A stretch of DNA of 64,000 nt from Nitzschia sp. DOCU1 (taxonomy: Eukaryota; Bacillariophyta; Bacillariophyceae; Bacillariales; Bacillariaceae). The notes under the pieces were generated by a model. It did not search any database. It saw only the letters and a program-made list of their open reading frames with translations, and was not told the DNA's origin. Every line of letters starts with the position of its first letter. Within the stretch, counting starts at the first letter, position 1. Location of the stretch: NCBI GenBank assembly GCA_951394045.1, contig OX595988.1:124001-188000 (forward strand). The letters are read 5' to 3'. This document shows positions 22,000 through 34,272 of the stretch, piece after piece. Made by a program: the position numbers and the translations under genes.

Positions 22000-22866
22000 G
22001 ATCGCAAGAACTTTAGAGCTGATCCTTTTGACAATTCAAGGCGTCAAAACGTATTAGTATTCTGGTTTGACAAATATGGCCACCACGATTTCATAGTGAT
22101 GCTAATAAGAGGCCGCCATCCAATATCAGCCGTGCGGCAAAGTCCGGGCATGGTTACATTTTCCGATGCCGTATGTCGGGTCAAGTTCCTTTACTTCAAG
22201 TTTGTCCTTGGCGTCGGTCATGAGTAGTTCCAGAGAGTATGTGACTTGATTAATAACAGCACCTAGTTTGGGCTTGTCCCTCCGGGAACAGCTCTCTCAT
22301 AAAAGTCATTGCCGCCGTAATGGGGATCTTCCTTTCCATCCCGGCTATCTCTTCTTAGCCGGCAGCCCAGAGCAGTGGGCATCCCCAATATTTGCAACTT
22401 CTTGCAATTTAAGGTGCCAGCAGTTGTGGGAGCAAGCTCCCTCGTTTCCCGCCGATGACTCCAAGTAAGTTATAGATGCGCTCTAGGCACGAGTTTGTCG
22501 GTTTGGATGAGATCAAGCCCCCTATCCGAAAGCAATCATTTTGACGGTGATGAGGGAATGAAACCAAATTATGCGATGCCTTTTATGACTGAGCATCGAA
22601 TGGGAGTCGTCGACGTGCTCGCCATATATGGATATTTAAACGATAATTTTCGCATGAATGAGACCTACTTAGAATCGCTAAATCCATACACATGAAAGCG
22701 GATGGCAAGAGTTTTGTGATGCGATGTTTCGTTTTATCAAAAGGTGAGGTATTTCCAACTACATTGGATGCGTCGCAACCACCGGCGTCTATTCTCCAAG
22801 TAGTTCGTGATCTTTAGCCACCCTCAGCACTGTTTGCTCCCAGTCAGCAGCAAACAAAGCTTTGCC
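22000..22866. other. Intergenic, no gene recognised
   Basis: Several short frames, none with a recognisable domain. Presumed 5' flanks of the VKOR-like gene (minus strand) and the secreted protein gene (plus strand). Confidence 0.35.
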
Positions 22867-23553
22867 ATGAATCGTCTCCAATTGGCCCTCTTTGCGTTGC
22901 TCGTTCACTCGGGAACAGCCACCAGTGACCAGCAACAACAACCACGGAACGGGGGATTGCGAAAGCAAGTTGCAAGTGCGGATAGCAACGTACAAAATGC
23001 TTCTATGAACGCACCGGTAAATCGTCGAGATCTTTCTTCGACTCCCCAGTGCAATAAATCGACCGAGATGGATGTTCCACTTGTGCCTGCGTCTCTCAAA
23101 TACACAACCCTGAATCACAACATGAAGAATGTGGGAGCGATGAAGAATGTGGGAGCGAGGCCTATTGCATCGCCAAACAAGGCACACTTAACGTTTTGCT
23201 TGGATCGGATTATTCTGGATTTGAGTTACATTTTGGATGTTGGAACACTCGTCACGGATATTGATATTGAATGCCCCGGAATCGAAGCGCCCGTTCACTT
23301 TTTGGAACCAGACTTTGTCATGGCAGTGGAGTCGCCCGAATCGGATTCCAACCGAAGGCACACATTTGCGAACGGAACGTATCCGGGAGAAGTGCTAGTG
23401 AGAAATGAAGACGTGCTAAAGATCTTGGCGGATGGGGAAAGCTGTGAATTCAAAGTGCGGGCCTACAATTTTGATGACGGGCTATTGGTGGGTCAACTGC
23501 TGGGAGACGCGTTTGTACCAGCCAACAAACCTGCCAACGTGGGAGCTCCGTAG
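22867..23553 (+). CDS. Secreted hypothetical protein
   Basis: 228 residues from ATG (MNRLQLALFALLVHSGTATS), with a typical N-terminal signal peptide (basic residue, ~12 hydrophobic residues, small residues before a predicted cut near residue 19). The rest is polar and rich in Asn, Asp and Val. Two adjacent copies of MKNVGA occur near residue 95. Cysteines at CNKS, TFCLDR, IECPG and ESCEF may pair. No membrane segment follows the signal, so secretion or lumenal location is inferred. No family was recognised. A longer frame upstream exists only through GTG. Confidence 0.6.
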   Translation: MNRLQLALFALLVHSGTATSDQQQQPRNGGLRKQVASADSNVQNASMNAPVNRRDLSSTPQCNKSTEMDVPLVPASLKYTTLNHNMKNVGAMKNVGARPIASPNKAHLTFCLDRIILDLSYILDVGTLVTDIDIECPGIEAPVHFLEPDFVMAVESPESDSNRRHTFANGTYPGEVLVRNEDVLKILADGESCEFKVRAYNFDDGLLVGQLLGDAFVPANKPANVGAP

Positions 23554-24143
23554 AAGTATTGCGTTACGATTTACATCGTGAGATTGATAACTCTTGAGTT
23601 GTATGAGGCAAAAGTCCATGTATTAGTCATTAAACTAGAGCGGAATACGCTGTAATGAATGGATTTGTCTCCTCGTAGAACACCCACTTGATTCCTTGTC
23701 TCTCTGGTGCCTTCTCACGACGCGACTACTTGTTGTTACTGGAAGCGTAGATAGCATGGGAGTTCATTCGTTAGTCATAAACTCGACAGGAAGGTACAAT
23801 AACGCAGGGAGTAGTTCATGGAGTAGTTCACTCATGAAACGCCCACTTCGATTCATGGGCGAACTGACACCTCATGACGTTATAGTACTTCTTGTTATTG
23901 CAAACACACATAGGATTATACTAGCTAGCGTGCTTGTGTGCGCCACTTTAACTACCGGTAGACGGGCGGTGCTATGGCCATACGGCATCTGCACCTAGTC
24001 GACGGAGATCTTTTACTAGGAGAGCATCAAACGGTGTAGAACAAATATACCGTCGCCTCTTGAATAGTACACAAGACGACGTAGCCGATTGTGTAAAAGA
24101 AACCAAAATCTTATCTAAAGGATGTTATCATAGCATAGAGAGT
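23554..24143. other. Intergenic, no gene recognised
   Basis: 3' flanks of two convergent genes. Contains one CTACCGGTAG palindrome at 23952-23961. Confidence 0.4.
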
Positions 24144-24803
24144 CTATGCGGATCTTGCGTTCTTGGTAAAAGGCGGGCTTAGCTGGACAGTAAGTTGTCG
24201 CAGACTCTCACTGGTGGTTTTTAGCAGATTCTTTCCAAACTTCTTTGGAGAGAATTCTTCCGATCCTCCTGTTGTTGGATCGCGACGTAACGAAAAGGAT
24301 TTTCGCAGCGGACGCGGTTGCCTTGGCCGTGCCATCTGCTCGATGTCACTATCATCTCTAAAGCGTCGTTGTAAAAGATTCAGCGGAAGACGTCCTGTCT
24401 CATTCAGCATGGACATGATGGAAATTCGATCCCAGCCTTCGTGCTTGAGGCTTTCGACTCGTAGCTTTCGATCTTGCTTGACTTGTTGTGTGGCCTCATG
24501 GCACTCGTCCTCCGTAAAACCAGCGGATATCAGCATGTCGAGGCGTTCTTGCGACGATATGCGAAGTTGTCTACCGTGTGTGCGATCTGGGGAGCGAAAG
24601 AATTCATAGAATTGAAAATTTCGCACCGTACTTGACTCGATCTCCCACCCCAGCTGGATCGGTGGGCCCGAGGTGCAACCTGGATTGTCTCCAAGCACAA
24701 TGCAGTATTCTTGGATCATGATCTGATCTGAAAATTGAACCTGGCGGTCGTCAACTAGCGGCGGTTCCAAGGAACTCAATGAACGTGGCTTTTGAAATGC
24801 CAT
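24144..24803 (-). CDS. Conserved diatom-type hypothetical protein
   Basis: 219 residues from ATG (MAFQKPRSLSSLEPPLVDDR). The segment QFSDQIMIQEYCIVLGDNPG then CTSGPPIQLGWE matches a pattern I associate with a lineage-specific protein family in diatoms (V.FS..V.V.EY...LGD.P..SSGPPL.L.W). It is followed by a charged helical region (ERLDMLISAGFTEDE ... KQDRKLRVESLKHEGWD) and a basic, Ser/Pro-rich tail. There is no signal peptide, membrane segment or catalytic motif. Probably cytosolic or nuclear; function unknown. Single exon. Confidence 0.7.
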   Translation of the reverse strand: MAFQKPRSLSSLEPPLVDDRQVQFSDQIMIQEYCIVLGDNPGCTSGPPIQLGWEIESSTVRNFQFYEFFRSPDRTHGRQLRISSQERLDMLISAGFTEDECHEATQQVKQDRKLRVESLKHEGWDRISIMSMLNETGRLPLNLLQRRFRDDSDIEQMARPRQPRPLRKSFSLRRDPTTGGSEEFSPKKFGKNLLKTTSESLRQLTVQLSPPFTKNARSA

Positions 24804-25984
24804 GCTTTGAATAATCTGCAGGGTGACTAGCTAGGTGGTTGCTGACAATCTTTTGTGCATCAAACACAGATTCTTAGATTTGTGTGATCTCTCTACTAGA
24901 GCAGGACGACAAATCTTGAAATGTTGGAGTGTACCTAGTTTGGTGGGCTATTCTCGTTGTAATCGTGCAGTCTTTTAGTTTCCACAGAACGGCCTGGCCC
25001 AACAGGCTATTGTTTCCTAGCCATCGTTAATTGACCCTTCCCAATCGACACTTTGGTGATATGCCTATCATCTTCGTCAGACTTTTGAGAGAGCTTCATT
25101 TTTGAAAACACGTGGGAAGCGGTTCGGTTTTGCGCCATGCTCCGATATGGGGCACGATCAGAATTAAGCCAGAAAAACTATGGCCCGATAGGGGAAATGA
25201 GACTCGCCCTGAACAATGACCTGGGCCCTTTGCGCTTCAATGACGTAGGGCTTTAATGGTTCGAAGTTGAGATGCTCGGTGAAGAAATGCTTAACCCAAA
25301 CTAAGATGCTCCCGAACTCGGATCTCATCGCTTCTACTTTGGATTGCATAATGGCCTATTGGGACGGGTCCGTCTTTGGGGACATCTTGGTGTTTGTCTT
25401 GCCCTCTCAAACATCCCTCTTGCCAGCAAGAACTAGTTGCGCTACAGCTACCCTCTACTAGAGAGTTCTCTGCTTCTCTACCTCTACTCTAGCTTGTTCT
25501 CGTTTGACCGATCATGCAGCACGTGATAGCTACCTAGAGCGCAAAGAAGTTGAATTGAACAAATGCCAGGTTAATTTGGCTTGCGGGCACCCCCCTTCCT
25601 CTACTAGCTAGTATAAGAATAACGCTGCCATTGCTTGCTACTAGTAGCTATTATTAGCAACCATCGGTACAGTACTAGTAGGGCCCAAAACTGTCGGTCG
25701 ACGTAGGCCTCTCTTATCGTTTTGCAAAAGGATTAAAAAAATCAGACGTCTACTGATACTATCCCCCCAACGGGAGCTACTAGAATAGTAGCGTCCAACA
25801 GGAGCTATTATCGTTGGTGAATAGTTTCTCAATGTCCCCCGACAGTTTCCCCCCAAAGATTGGAACATGTTGTCTTGCCATTTCTATTATCCGTCTGGTA
25901 GTTGATTGTTCAGTGTACTCGTTCTTGCGTCTCACTCGCGACACGCACCAAAGGAAAACTCTAGTCGTGGTCAGGGTTTTCAAC
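24804..25984. other. Intergenic, no gene recognised
   Basis: Short frames only. Rich in CTAG/CTACTAG motifs near 25600-25680, including a CTACTAGTAG palindrome at ~25639. Confidence 0.35.
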
Positions 25985-26445
25985 GACGTCCCACAACCTG
26001 CAGTGTCATCACTACCATTCTTCCCACCCCGTCGTCGCCGTCGCCTCGCGTCGCAAGCTGTCGGCATCGAAATCCCTGAGTCCAAATAGTGCCGATAGCA
26101 ATAGATATTCTGGCTTTTCGAGACCCAAATCACGCATCGCCCCTCGCTTGGTCATGTTTCTTCCCAGAAACACAAATAGCGGCCTAGTAGCCACTAGGTA
26201 ATTTAGTTTCATGAGATCCTTCCCAAGCCATTTCTTGAATTGATTTCTTGCCAAACTTTCCATTTCGTCCATTACTTGTCCGCCACCATGAGACAAGGCA
26301 GATTCTTCCATAAAAGCATCTCATGTCTTTTCTTCCGCGATTTGGCACGACTATAGCCGTATGTCGCTGTTTGGGCCCCGACCCCACTTTTTAAAGAGTA
26401 AACCCACGTCGCGAGAAACGACCGCCAAGAAATGGCTGGCAAAAA
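25985..26445 (-). pseudogene. Partial duplicate of the 3' end of the adjacent plastid-membrane-protein gene
   Basis: The segment encoding DEMESLARNQFKKWLGKDLM, NYLVATRPLFVFLGRNM and LEKPEYLLLSALFGLRD closely matches the end of the gene at 26484-28117 (DEMEHLTTFQSKKLLAKDLM, NFLVAVWPLAVCLGRNM, LEKPEFLLLSALFALKG). It is a tandem duplication of about 460 bp covering the last exon. The upstream exon and start are absent and the frame is broken near its beginning, so it is probably not an independent gene. It could serve as an alternative last exon. Confidence 0.7.
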
Positions 26446-26483
26446 TACTCTGAATGAATCTGATCGTTCCTGAAGGTCAAGAG

Positions 26484-28117
26484 TCAGGCGATCGTTCGCC
26501 TGACTTTCTCATCATCATCATTCCCAGCCCCGTCGTCGTCTCCCCGCACCGCAAGCTGCCGGCATCGAACTCCCTTGAGTGCAAATAACGCCGATAGCAA
26601 TAGAAATTCTGGTTTTTCCAAACTCTGAACCTGCATCACTAATCGATTGGCCATGTTTCTTCCCAAACACACAGCAAGAGGCCATACCGCCACTAGGAAA
26701 TTTAGTTTCATGAGATCCTTGGCCAGTAATTTCTTGGATTGAAATGTTGTCAAATGTTCCATTTCGTCCATTTTTCCTTGTCCACCACTCGACGCGCCAT
26801 TCGTCAAGGCCGAGTCGTCGACCATGTTTCGTTTCTTCCACCATTCAGCCCGACTAGCCGCATATCGCTGATTCGTGTCGGGCAGCAACTCTGGCAAGGC
26901 TTTTGATCCCGCTTTTAAAGAGTAAATCAACGTTGCTAGAAACGTCAATTGAGAAATGGCGGAAATACTCTGAGAGATATCCAAGTACGAAATAGAAAGA
27001 GCCGTTCGATACTGACAATTAAGAAGCGAGATGGTAAGTACAAGAGTTCGTTCTTTGATAAACAGCGGCCACAATGCTGCCCGTTGCTAGACATGTTTTG
27101 GCGTCTTGCGAGACCACTTACCCGCAATTGAAAGATAGTTTGAAAAAGATTCGAGAGCGCACCTCCCAAAACGAGAATCAATACGTTTCGATAAAAGAGA
27201 GTCTGCCTCGTGTTCTTGCGCGTAGGTCGCCGAAGAAACGACAATAGGTTGTTTACCGACGCACGGCTGAGTCGATACTGCTGCTGCTGCTGTTGTCGTT
27301 CGCCTTCGTCTGGCACCTGTCTTGTCAAAGTATCATCGACCTCCTTCACTTGTTTTTCCAGAACTATTCGGCGTATTCCTTGCCATGCCGTCCCTAGTCC
27401 CAGGATTCGTCCTAGTAGGGCTAATAGGCCAAACAAGCTCGCTATTGCCGTTGCACCCTCGGCTCTTGCGCTCACGTGTAACATACTCATGATTTCTCCA
27501 GGTAGAGCCACAAGACCCCCCAAGCAAAACACTAGCAGTCCCCAGGACAGGGGTAGGGACAAGCATGGTGGAAGTGGTGCTGAATCCTGAAATTGCTGGG
27601 GCGGCCGTAACCACGCGTAAAGATAGGCCGCAATACCCAAACAGGCTGCACCCGTCCATTGCTGGGTTGCCATGGCGACCAGATGTTGTCCTTGTCGCAT
27701 GGAATTTGGGTTGCCTGCATGACCGTATAGAGGCACCGTCATGACGAGAGAACCGATCGCCGTAGCAACCAAAAGTACGGACGAGATGATTGGATACGAC
27801 CATCGATCTCTTGCTGTAGTAGCCACGTCGAGTGTCGGGTTGTGATGTTCACCAGCCAAAAAATGCGAGTAAAGACATGCTGATGACGGTGCTGGTGGTC
27901 GAACTTTTCTGGTTGTCAACCTCTCATTCTTATGACCATCGAGCCGTGAAAATGGCGTGTCAGGTTTGCTACTGGTGTAGCGAGTTCGTGCTGCCCAGAA
28001 TCTTTCCACGTCCCTACTAGTACTTCTACTAGTGACAACAAAGGAGGATGTGCATGATTGTATGCAATAGTATAGGACAACTATCCATTGCAAACAAAGA
28101 CCACTGCTCTTTGCCAT
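26484..28117 (-). CDS. Probable plastid-targeted multi-pass membrane protein, two exons
   Basis: Exons 28117-27122 and 27011-26484 are joined across a 109-nt intron (TTGCGG|GTAAGT ... TTGTCAG|TATCGA), giving 507 residues. The first ATG (MAKSSGLCLQWIVVLYYCIQ) starts a signal peptide ending near SCTSS|FVV. A Phe at this position followed by a Ser/Arg-rich stretch fits the bipartite ASAF-type plastid presequence of diatoms. About six hydrophobic segments follow (e.g. SSVLLVATAIGSLVMTVPL, WTGAACLGIAAYLYAWL, GLLVFCLGGLVALPG, ATAIASLFGLLALLG), then a charged poly-Gln loop, a further segment at the splice, and an Asp-rich tail. No family was recognised. The 3' end is tandemly duplicated downstream. 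Confidence 0.72.
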
Positions 28118-28999
28118 GTTGCTGTATTTTATGGACACACCGCCATTGTGAGAAATACGTGTCGAGTCGAGTCAATCGAACCAAGGATGATTGTCTACCT
28201 ATCTTTATACAAAAAACTAATACAGATGGAGCATCATAAGCTCTAGTCGAAAACCCGAATGACCTCTAAAAAGATACGGACGGTCATTGATGGGAGGATG
28301 CTATGATGTGCCGCCGACGCCAATGACCCCGACGATGATGATGGTCTCATTCTTCTCATTTCGAATCGTGATGCCATCCGTCGGTTTGCCATGGAAATGT
28401 CCCAAGGCGTCATCATCCATGAACCTCATCATGCATCTACTAGCAGACCGAGTGCCGCTACAGTGCTTCTTTGCGAGCAGCGTATGATAGCTCCAAAGCG
28501 ACCGATCGACAAATGGTGTTAGCTGCTGGGACCGGCAACGGATGAATGTAGAAGTATCCGGATACAGATCTGGCTTGGCTTGCTACAAACGAATGTTGAA
28601 TGCGCATAACCCCCTTTCCTCTGATGACCGCGTTCTTGAATCCGATGAAAGTCTTAGAAGATGCTGTCTGTGGCGGGATGAAACATAAAAAAGGGCAGGA
28701 GCGAACGCGGTCATCTCGTTTCACCTGGCGTGGTCAGAACCACATTCGAGGTCCTTCTGATAATAAAACTCCTTGATTGATGGACCGAAACCTTGAGGCA
28801 TATACGTTTAAGATTCATTAAGTCTTTTGAAATCATTGATTAATAAAACAAAGAATCCCTATTTTCTCAGAAGCTTTCATATATTTAGAGAACTTCAACA
28901 AAGTGAAAGTGTTTGGTCACGACTGAGGATACAAGCGGCCCCAGATAAACGGTGAAGAAAGAGCTCGCAGACTCTGCATTAGAAGCGAAGGGAATCTCT
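28118..28999. other. Intergenic, no gene recognised
   Basis: Only short frames. A 43-codon minus-strand ATG frame (MMRFMDDDALGHFHGK..., ~28288-28430) ends in a Gly/Val-rich segment but cannot be assigned. Confidence 0.35.
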
Positions 29000-29004
29000 C
29001 TGTT

Positions 29005-29530
29005 ACTGGCGACCACCGCCGACGTTTTCGGCAACCGCTGCGGCGGTTGCCGAAAACGTTGGCGGATGATGAAACTTTCGGCGGTTGACGAAGTCAGTAC
29101 CGGATGTTGGATTCCGTGCCGTTTCCGATGAGAGACACGACAAAAGGAGCCACAGACAGACCATTGTTTTGTCAGTTGGGTCGACTCGACCAAACGACCT
29201 TGGGGTCTGTGTGATTAGCATTGTTGTCTTCAGCAGAACTGGGTGCCAAAGTGCTGTTCACAATGTCGTCCGCCGTGCGACGAAGATGAGAGACGACGAC
29301 GACGGTAGCCGTCCTAGCAGTAGAATTCATGATGACTATGAGATCTTCATTTCCATCCACAACAAACACAATGAAGGCCAAGATACGCACACTACAAAGG
29401 AAAGCGAGGCATTGGTGGAATCTGGAATCTGGGATACCCGTCGTCGTATCCGTCGTCCACCGCCGAAAACTTCGGCCGTTGACAAAAGTTTTGTCAACCG
29501 CCGAAAACTTCGGCGGTTGACGAAGGTAAT
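29005..29530. repeat. Cluster of hairpin-forming GCCGAAAAC(T/G)T repeats
   Basis: A near-perfect hairpin lies at about 29019-29064: GCCGACGTTTTCGGCAACCG pairs with its inverse ending AAACGTTGGC, with a 4-nt loop. A related unit CTTTCGGCGGTTGACGAAG follows at ~29073. At ~29458-29525 further units (CGCCGAAAACTTCGGCCGTT, then inverse TTTTGTCAACCGCCGAAAAC, then TTCGGCGGTTGACGAAGG) make a second foldable array. About 400 bp of unrelated sequence separates the arrays. They look like the ends of a small element, or a template for structured RNA. Confidence 0.7.
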
Positions 29531-31214
29531 CGTGAAAGTAGAGATTCCGTTTTGAAGAGTTGTCTTGCGCGAGCTTTCACCTGCCCGATTTTCTGCTCTC
29601 TCAAACGATCATCGAGCGTGGATCAAAGAACAAAGCCATTAAATACTCTCAACTTCCTTCAATACCGAATTCGCTGAGCAACGATTAAAGACAATTGATG
29701 AAGTACTTAACGGAAAGCAACGGTATAATGTAAGATGACGTGGCTGGACCGACAGGATGCTACCTCTATTTACTTTATCATCTGGCGGAGCGCGAATCGT
29801 GTTTCGTTGGGAAACCGTGTACGGACTCCACTCCGTGGCCGCTCCAGCAACAAGAAATTTGGACGAAGCAAACGAGGTTTGGAAACCATGATGAATTGCA
29901 GACCTGCCCGGCGCACAATTAACCATAACGCACGCTGACTGTCAGAGAATCCTCTTGTACTTGATTTGCTTTAAGCTCATCGAAAGTATCGCGTCCGTCG
30001 CAAAACAAGAAAAGAGTGCCTTCTAAACGACAACAAGCCACCAGTCTGTCAGAAATAAAAATGTCCGTACAATTTAAAAAAGGAACCCAACTCCATTTCC
30101 AGATTCGGCCCCGCCATGATGCTCCTCCGCGTGATAATGATTGCTTGCTTCACTTGAGTTACTGTCGTGTCCTTTGCTGTATTCGATGAAAAAGCGGACT
30201 TCTTCTTGATCATGCATCGTAAGATAGGGTGGCGTGCAACTAACCAGGCACTTAGCAGCAAGTGTGAAGTCTTCTGCTGCCAGTGCTTGCTACTTGTAGA
30301 GGCAACCAGTCCTCGCCGATGGATGCACCAGGACAACACCAGCAACGAATTCAATGAGGATCGGGGATATCGGGGCGGACAAATGTCAACTTCCTTTTTG
30401 TCGCAATTGTTGATTTTCAGGATGCAAACCATCTACTAGAGCTAGCTAGCTAATAGAGGCTACCGGTAGTCTACTAGAGAGAGACGATTTGAATTTAGTT
30501 TTGCTATGCTCGACGAGGCGGAACATATCATAGAGGTTTCGCGAAATGGGCTTCTCACTCTTTGCTCGCGGGCGTGCTTCTGGCGCTATCGAGTTTTCAC
30601 ATTCATCATGCGTACAATGGACAGATTCGAATAGAAAGTCGCAGGCTTTCCTGATGAGAAGAACGTCGTCAACAGTTCCCTTCACTACCCCATCGGTTTT
30701 CCTCTCCTTGGGAGAATTATTGATTTCCAGCTGCGCTACAGCAGTTACCAGTACAGAAATCTACAGCGGGAATCTTTTCCGTTCTCCAACCGGCTGGTTT
30801 TAAGGTCGCACAATCAGCCCAGAAATTCTCATTTTGAAGTTGGTTTTTTAGTAGCTCCGAGGCATGCATGGGACTTTTTGTCAAGGAATGGTGCAGCTTT
30901 CTTCCAGATAGTTTGTGGATAAGAAAAAGCTCTCGATGCATCGCCATCACCAAGATTGGTAGTCAAAAGAAGGAACGACAGTTAAAGACGCGGTGTTGCT
31001 ACTAAGAGTCGCAAAATGACCTCTACTAGCAAGTTGTTAGTACCAGGTCTTCAACTCTAGCTAGAGTGCTGGAGAGTAGTAGTAGTAATAGATGAAATAA
31101 TTCCACTGCGCTAGTAGCTGGCTAGGAGACTCAGGAAAGCAGTCAAGAGATAAAACGGGGATTGCTAGAAGACTTAGTATATATGATTCTTACGGAATCG
31201 TGAGGAAGGACTTC
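29531..31214. other. Intergenic, no gene recognised
   Basis: 1.7 kb with several short frames on both strands, none with a recognisable domain. One CTACCGGTAG palindrome at 30460-30469. The right end is the 3' flank of the first two-domain HSF gene. Confidence 0.35.
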
Positions 31215-32743
31215 TTAATAGGCAGCGACAGCCAACCGTTCTTGTTTTGGAGATTGATTTCGTCGATTTCGAACAGTTTTGGGTCGAGTAATGTTGTTGC
31301 ATAACGACACGTCGTTTTGAACGAAGTCCTGATGATAGTACATGCCACGGCTGGGACCCCGGGTCACGCGAGTAAAGCCGTACAAGTTCAGTTGACGTCT
31401 GAAACTTTCAAACTTCGACTGATCAAAGTATATGGGCATGATCTTTTGCATAAAAGCAGTAACATCATGGACCTTGAATGCCGTTCCTCCGTGAATCCAA
31501 GAGACAATGTGCTCAAAACCTTCGCGCTTAGCGTCTTGGAGCATTCGGTGGAGCTTGGTAGGAAAGACAGCTTCGGAACGATTAAGGTCTTCATTCTTGG
31601 GGACGTCAGAGACGACGAGTCCCAGAAGTTCATCCGTACTGGGCTCCAAGATTCCGGCCTTTTTCTGTAGGAAGCCATTGCTAGCCACGTACTCCGCATG
31701 ACCATGAACGTGTTTTCCATTTGAAGTTCCTACTGTAGAGGGGCAAAGCATAGGCACATCAGCACCGTCAAAGTCTGTGGGCTGGAAGATCTCCTTAAAC
31801 AAGTTGAGGTCCGAGCCATTCATACGAAGTCCCAGGCTACTGGCACTGGTGACAGACAAGCCACCGCCTGACAAGCCGCTTAGTACGCTCATGTTGTCGC
31901 CATGGTTTTGCTTGTTGATCGAATAGAAAGGCCCCCCAAAGGCGGAGAACTCGTCAGCACTGTTCAAATTGAGGAGATCATGATTCTGCTTGCCCCCAGA
32001 AGGGGTATGCAGGTTAATGCTGTTTCCGGCGAGGCTGTTGTTACCCAGGCTCCCTGATGAACCGAAGAAGTTAAAGCCGGCGGCATTGTGGTTGTTTGTG
32101 CTGATGGTGAAGGGAGCATTCTGTTGGCCGCTGCCAGAGGGGAAATTGCCTTCGGGTCCGTTCATTCCCAGGCTTCCAATGCTGCCCAGACTTCCCGTGG
32201 ACCCCCCCGCAGCCCTGAACAAGCTGGATAGTCCCGACACATTCGACATGTTCGAGATGCTGATACTTGATCGCTTTCGCACCATTGCTGGCTTTTCAAT
32301 AGTTTTAGTTGCCATTGCCGTGGCGGCCTTGCTTTCGGGGGCAGAGATACGTTTAATCTGATTGCAGTACTCCGGGAAACCCTGTACGAGCATCTGATGG
32401 GCATAGCCCCCCTTGTTGGGACCATGCTGAATGCGCTGAAAGCCGTAAATGTTAACTGCAGAGAGAGTAAAATAAGGTTGTGAGCTCGTGTAGCCGTCCC
32501 AGGAGGACACTAACCCGTGGGATTCTTCCACTTACGTTGTCTTAAGAAACTCTTGAATTTTGTCTGCTTGAAATGCTGGGGAAGGATAGCCTTTACAAAG
32601 AGCTTTGGCTGGTGGACTCGGAAAGACTTCCCCCCAGCTTGCCAAGATATGATATGTGCGAATCCATTCTCAGTGGCAGATTCAAGCAGTGAGTGCAACT
32701 TGTACGGAAACGATTTGGAACCGGTGGACTTCTTGGCAGGCAT
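31215..32743 (-). CDS. Two-domain heat shock factor protein, two exons
   Basis: Exons 32743-32536 and 32455-31215 are joined across an 80-nt intron (AGACAAC|GTAAGT ... CTGCAG|TTAACA), giving 482 residues. The first HSF DNA-binding domain spans residues ~11-105 (SFPYKLHSLLESATENG, IISWQAGGKSFRVHQ, KFKSFLRQLNIYGFQRI, GPNKGGYAH). The second spans ~365-460 (VFPTKLHRMLQDAKREG, IVSWIHGGTAFKVHD, KFESFRRQLNLYGFTRV, RGPSRGMYYHQDF) and has no intron. The ~260-residue linker is Gly/Ser/Asn-rich and contains DLNLFKEIFQPTDF (~285-298), shared with the paralogue at 46-48 kb. The C terminus is basic (RNRRNQSPKQ), a possible nuclear signal. No coiled coil is obvious. Two domains in one chain could bind neighbouring GAA units without trimerising; that is inference. 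Confidence 0.9.
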
Positions 32744-34272
32744 GGTCGGCTTAGGGAAGTTGTTTTATTGTAAGACGGGCTGGATATAACGATGCTTTGC
32801 AAGATGCTGTGCAGCGGATGAAGCTCGAAAATTATGAGAACTGTGAAGGCAAGATTTTAGGATGAAAGAGGACAAGACCTCCGCTAGCAAGTAAAGTTGG
32901 AATTAGACGAAAAAGTGGCTCCGATGCGATTTACATTCTCCTAGGATGATCGCAGACTTGAAGGACAGCTGGGAACTTCGCCGACGGGATCATTTCATTG
33001 GCTAGGCAACGCTTTTCAACCAAATCTCATTTAACCCATGATGCTCTGATATGGACCTATCCGTGTCTTAGAACATCTCATGTACACCAAATCGATACTA
33101 GATGCTACAGATAAATTCCAAGGTTAGTCATGGGGCGACCATTCTTCGCGTCGTTCTCGCATTTTGGAATTCGTTTGGCTATCAAGGAACGGCCACGTCA
33201 TGTCGTCGAGCGTCGTGCTTAGAACGGGGGCGAAATCGGGTATCGATTGAAAGCGCAGTCACCAGATTTTTCAAAATAAGTGAGAGGTCGGGTTTTCAGA
33301 GACGAGCTCTTCCTGACCTGGTGGGTCGGTGCAGTTCATTCGAGATATCGATTTCAGCCTCTTGTATCGCATAAATATAAAGCGCCAAGTCCCGGAGGAA
33401 GAAAGAACTCGGTTCGACGTCGTTGTTGGCTCTAGCCACGATCGGAGAAGAAGCCACGACGAGAAAAGATTTATTTAAAAAGTTGAAGTCCAAGTTATGA
33501 CGTGTACCAATCTTGTACCACCAGGGAACCACAGAGAAAATTCTAACTACCATAGATTCGAGGCATGCTCTAACGGTAATTTCGTTTTCTACCCCAAGTT
33601 CACTACCATGAGCTGCAACATCGTCGATAGAGTCCTCCCATGAGAGCGAAACTATTAACAGTTTTTCCGCCTGGGATTTTGTAAGAAGGCAGTTCTGTAC
33701 CCAGCGTATGCTAGCTAGCCAAACTTCGCTCTCTTCTCCCTCGAACTATAACCAGCGAGCATCTTATAGGTTCACAACCAACGCGATGTTACTACCGTTA
33801 GTTCAGACGATGGGGCGCTCTGCAACGGCAAGACTCAGAGCCACATGCAAGGGAACAATTGAAATCATCTCAAAGTTCTCGGAGAATTTTATCGTTTTTC
33901 GAATTCCCAAGTAGGATGCTCTCCGGATCTGCAAATTCCGGACCGTTGCAATATATCCTAGACCTCTTGGCCTTGCTTCACCAAGACTCGGGGCCAAGAC
34001 GGTGGATCTTGGTCAACCAAGACCCACACCTAGTGCAGAACAACCAAGATTCTTGACCATTAGCTAACGCCGATAGCTGCAAGGCACATCTCGTCTCAGG
34101 ATTGGCAGCCCTCCTATTCTGTCCTCGTGGGTAGGTAGCGTTGAGCCTATCGCGACGTGGCTATCAGGATCAAGGATGACTCGGCCGGATAACAACGGTG
34201 TATTTGTCAATCGGAAACCCTTCATCATTCTTGCTCAATACAGTGCATCGTGCCAGTTTAAAGATATGTAAT
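32744..34272. other. Intergenic, no gene recognised
   Basis: Between the divergent-side flank of the HSF gene and the 3' end of the PrsW-like gene. Short frames only. Contains short CCAAGAC(T/C)C repeats at ~33980-34040 (three CCAAGA units). Confidence 0.35.

Noticed and set aside
29005..29530. CRISPR array
   Set aside because: Units are palindromic, irregularly spaced and lack constant spacers; the host is eukaryotic.
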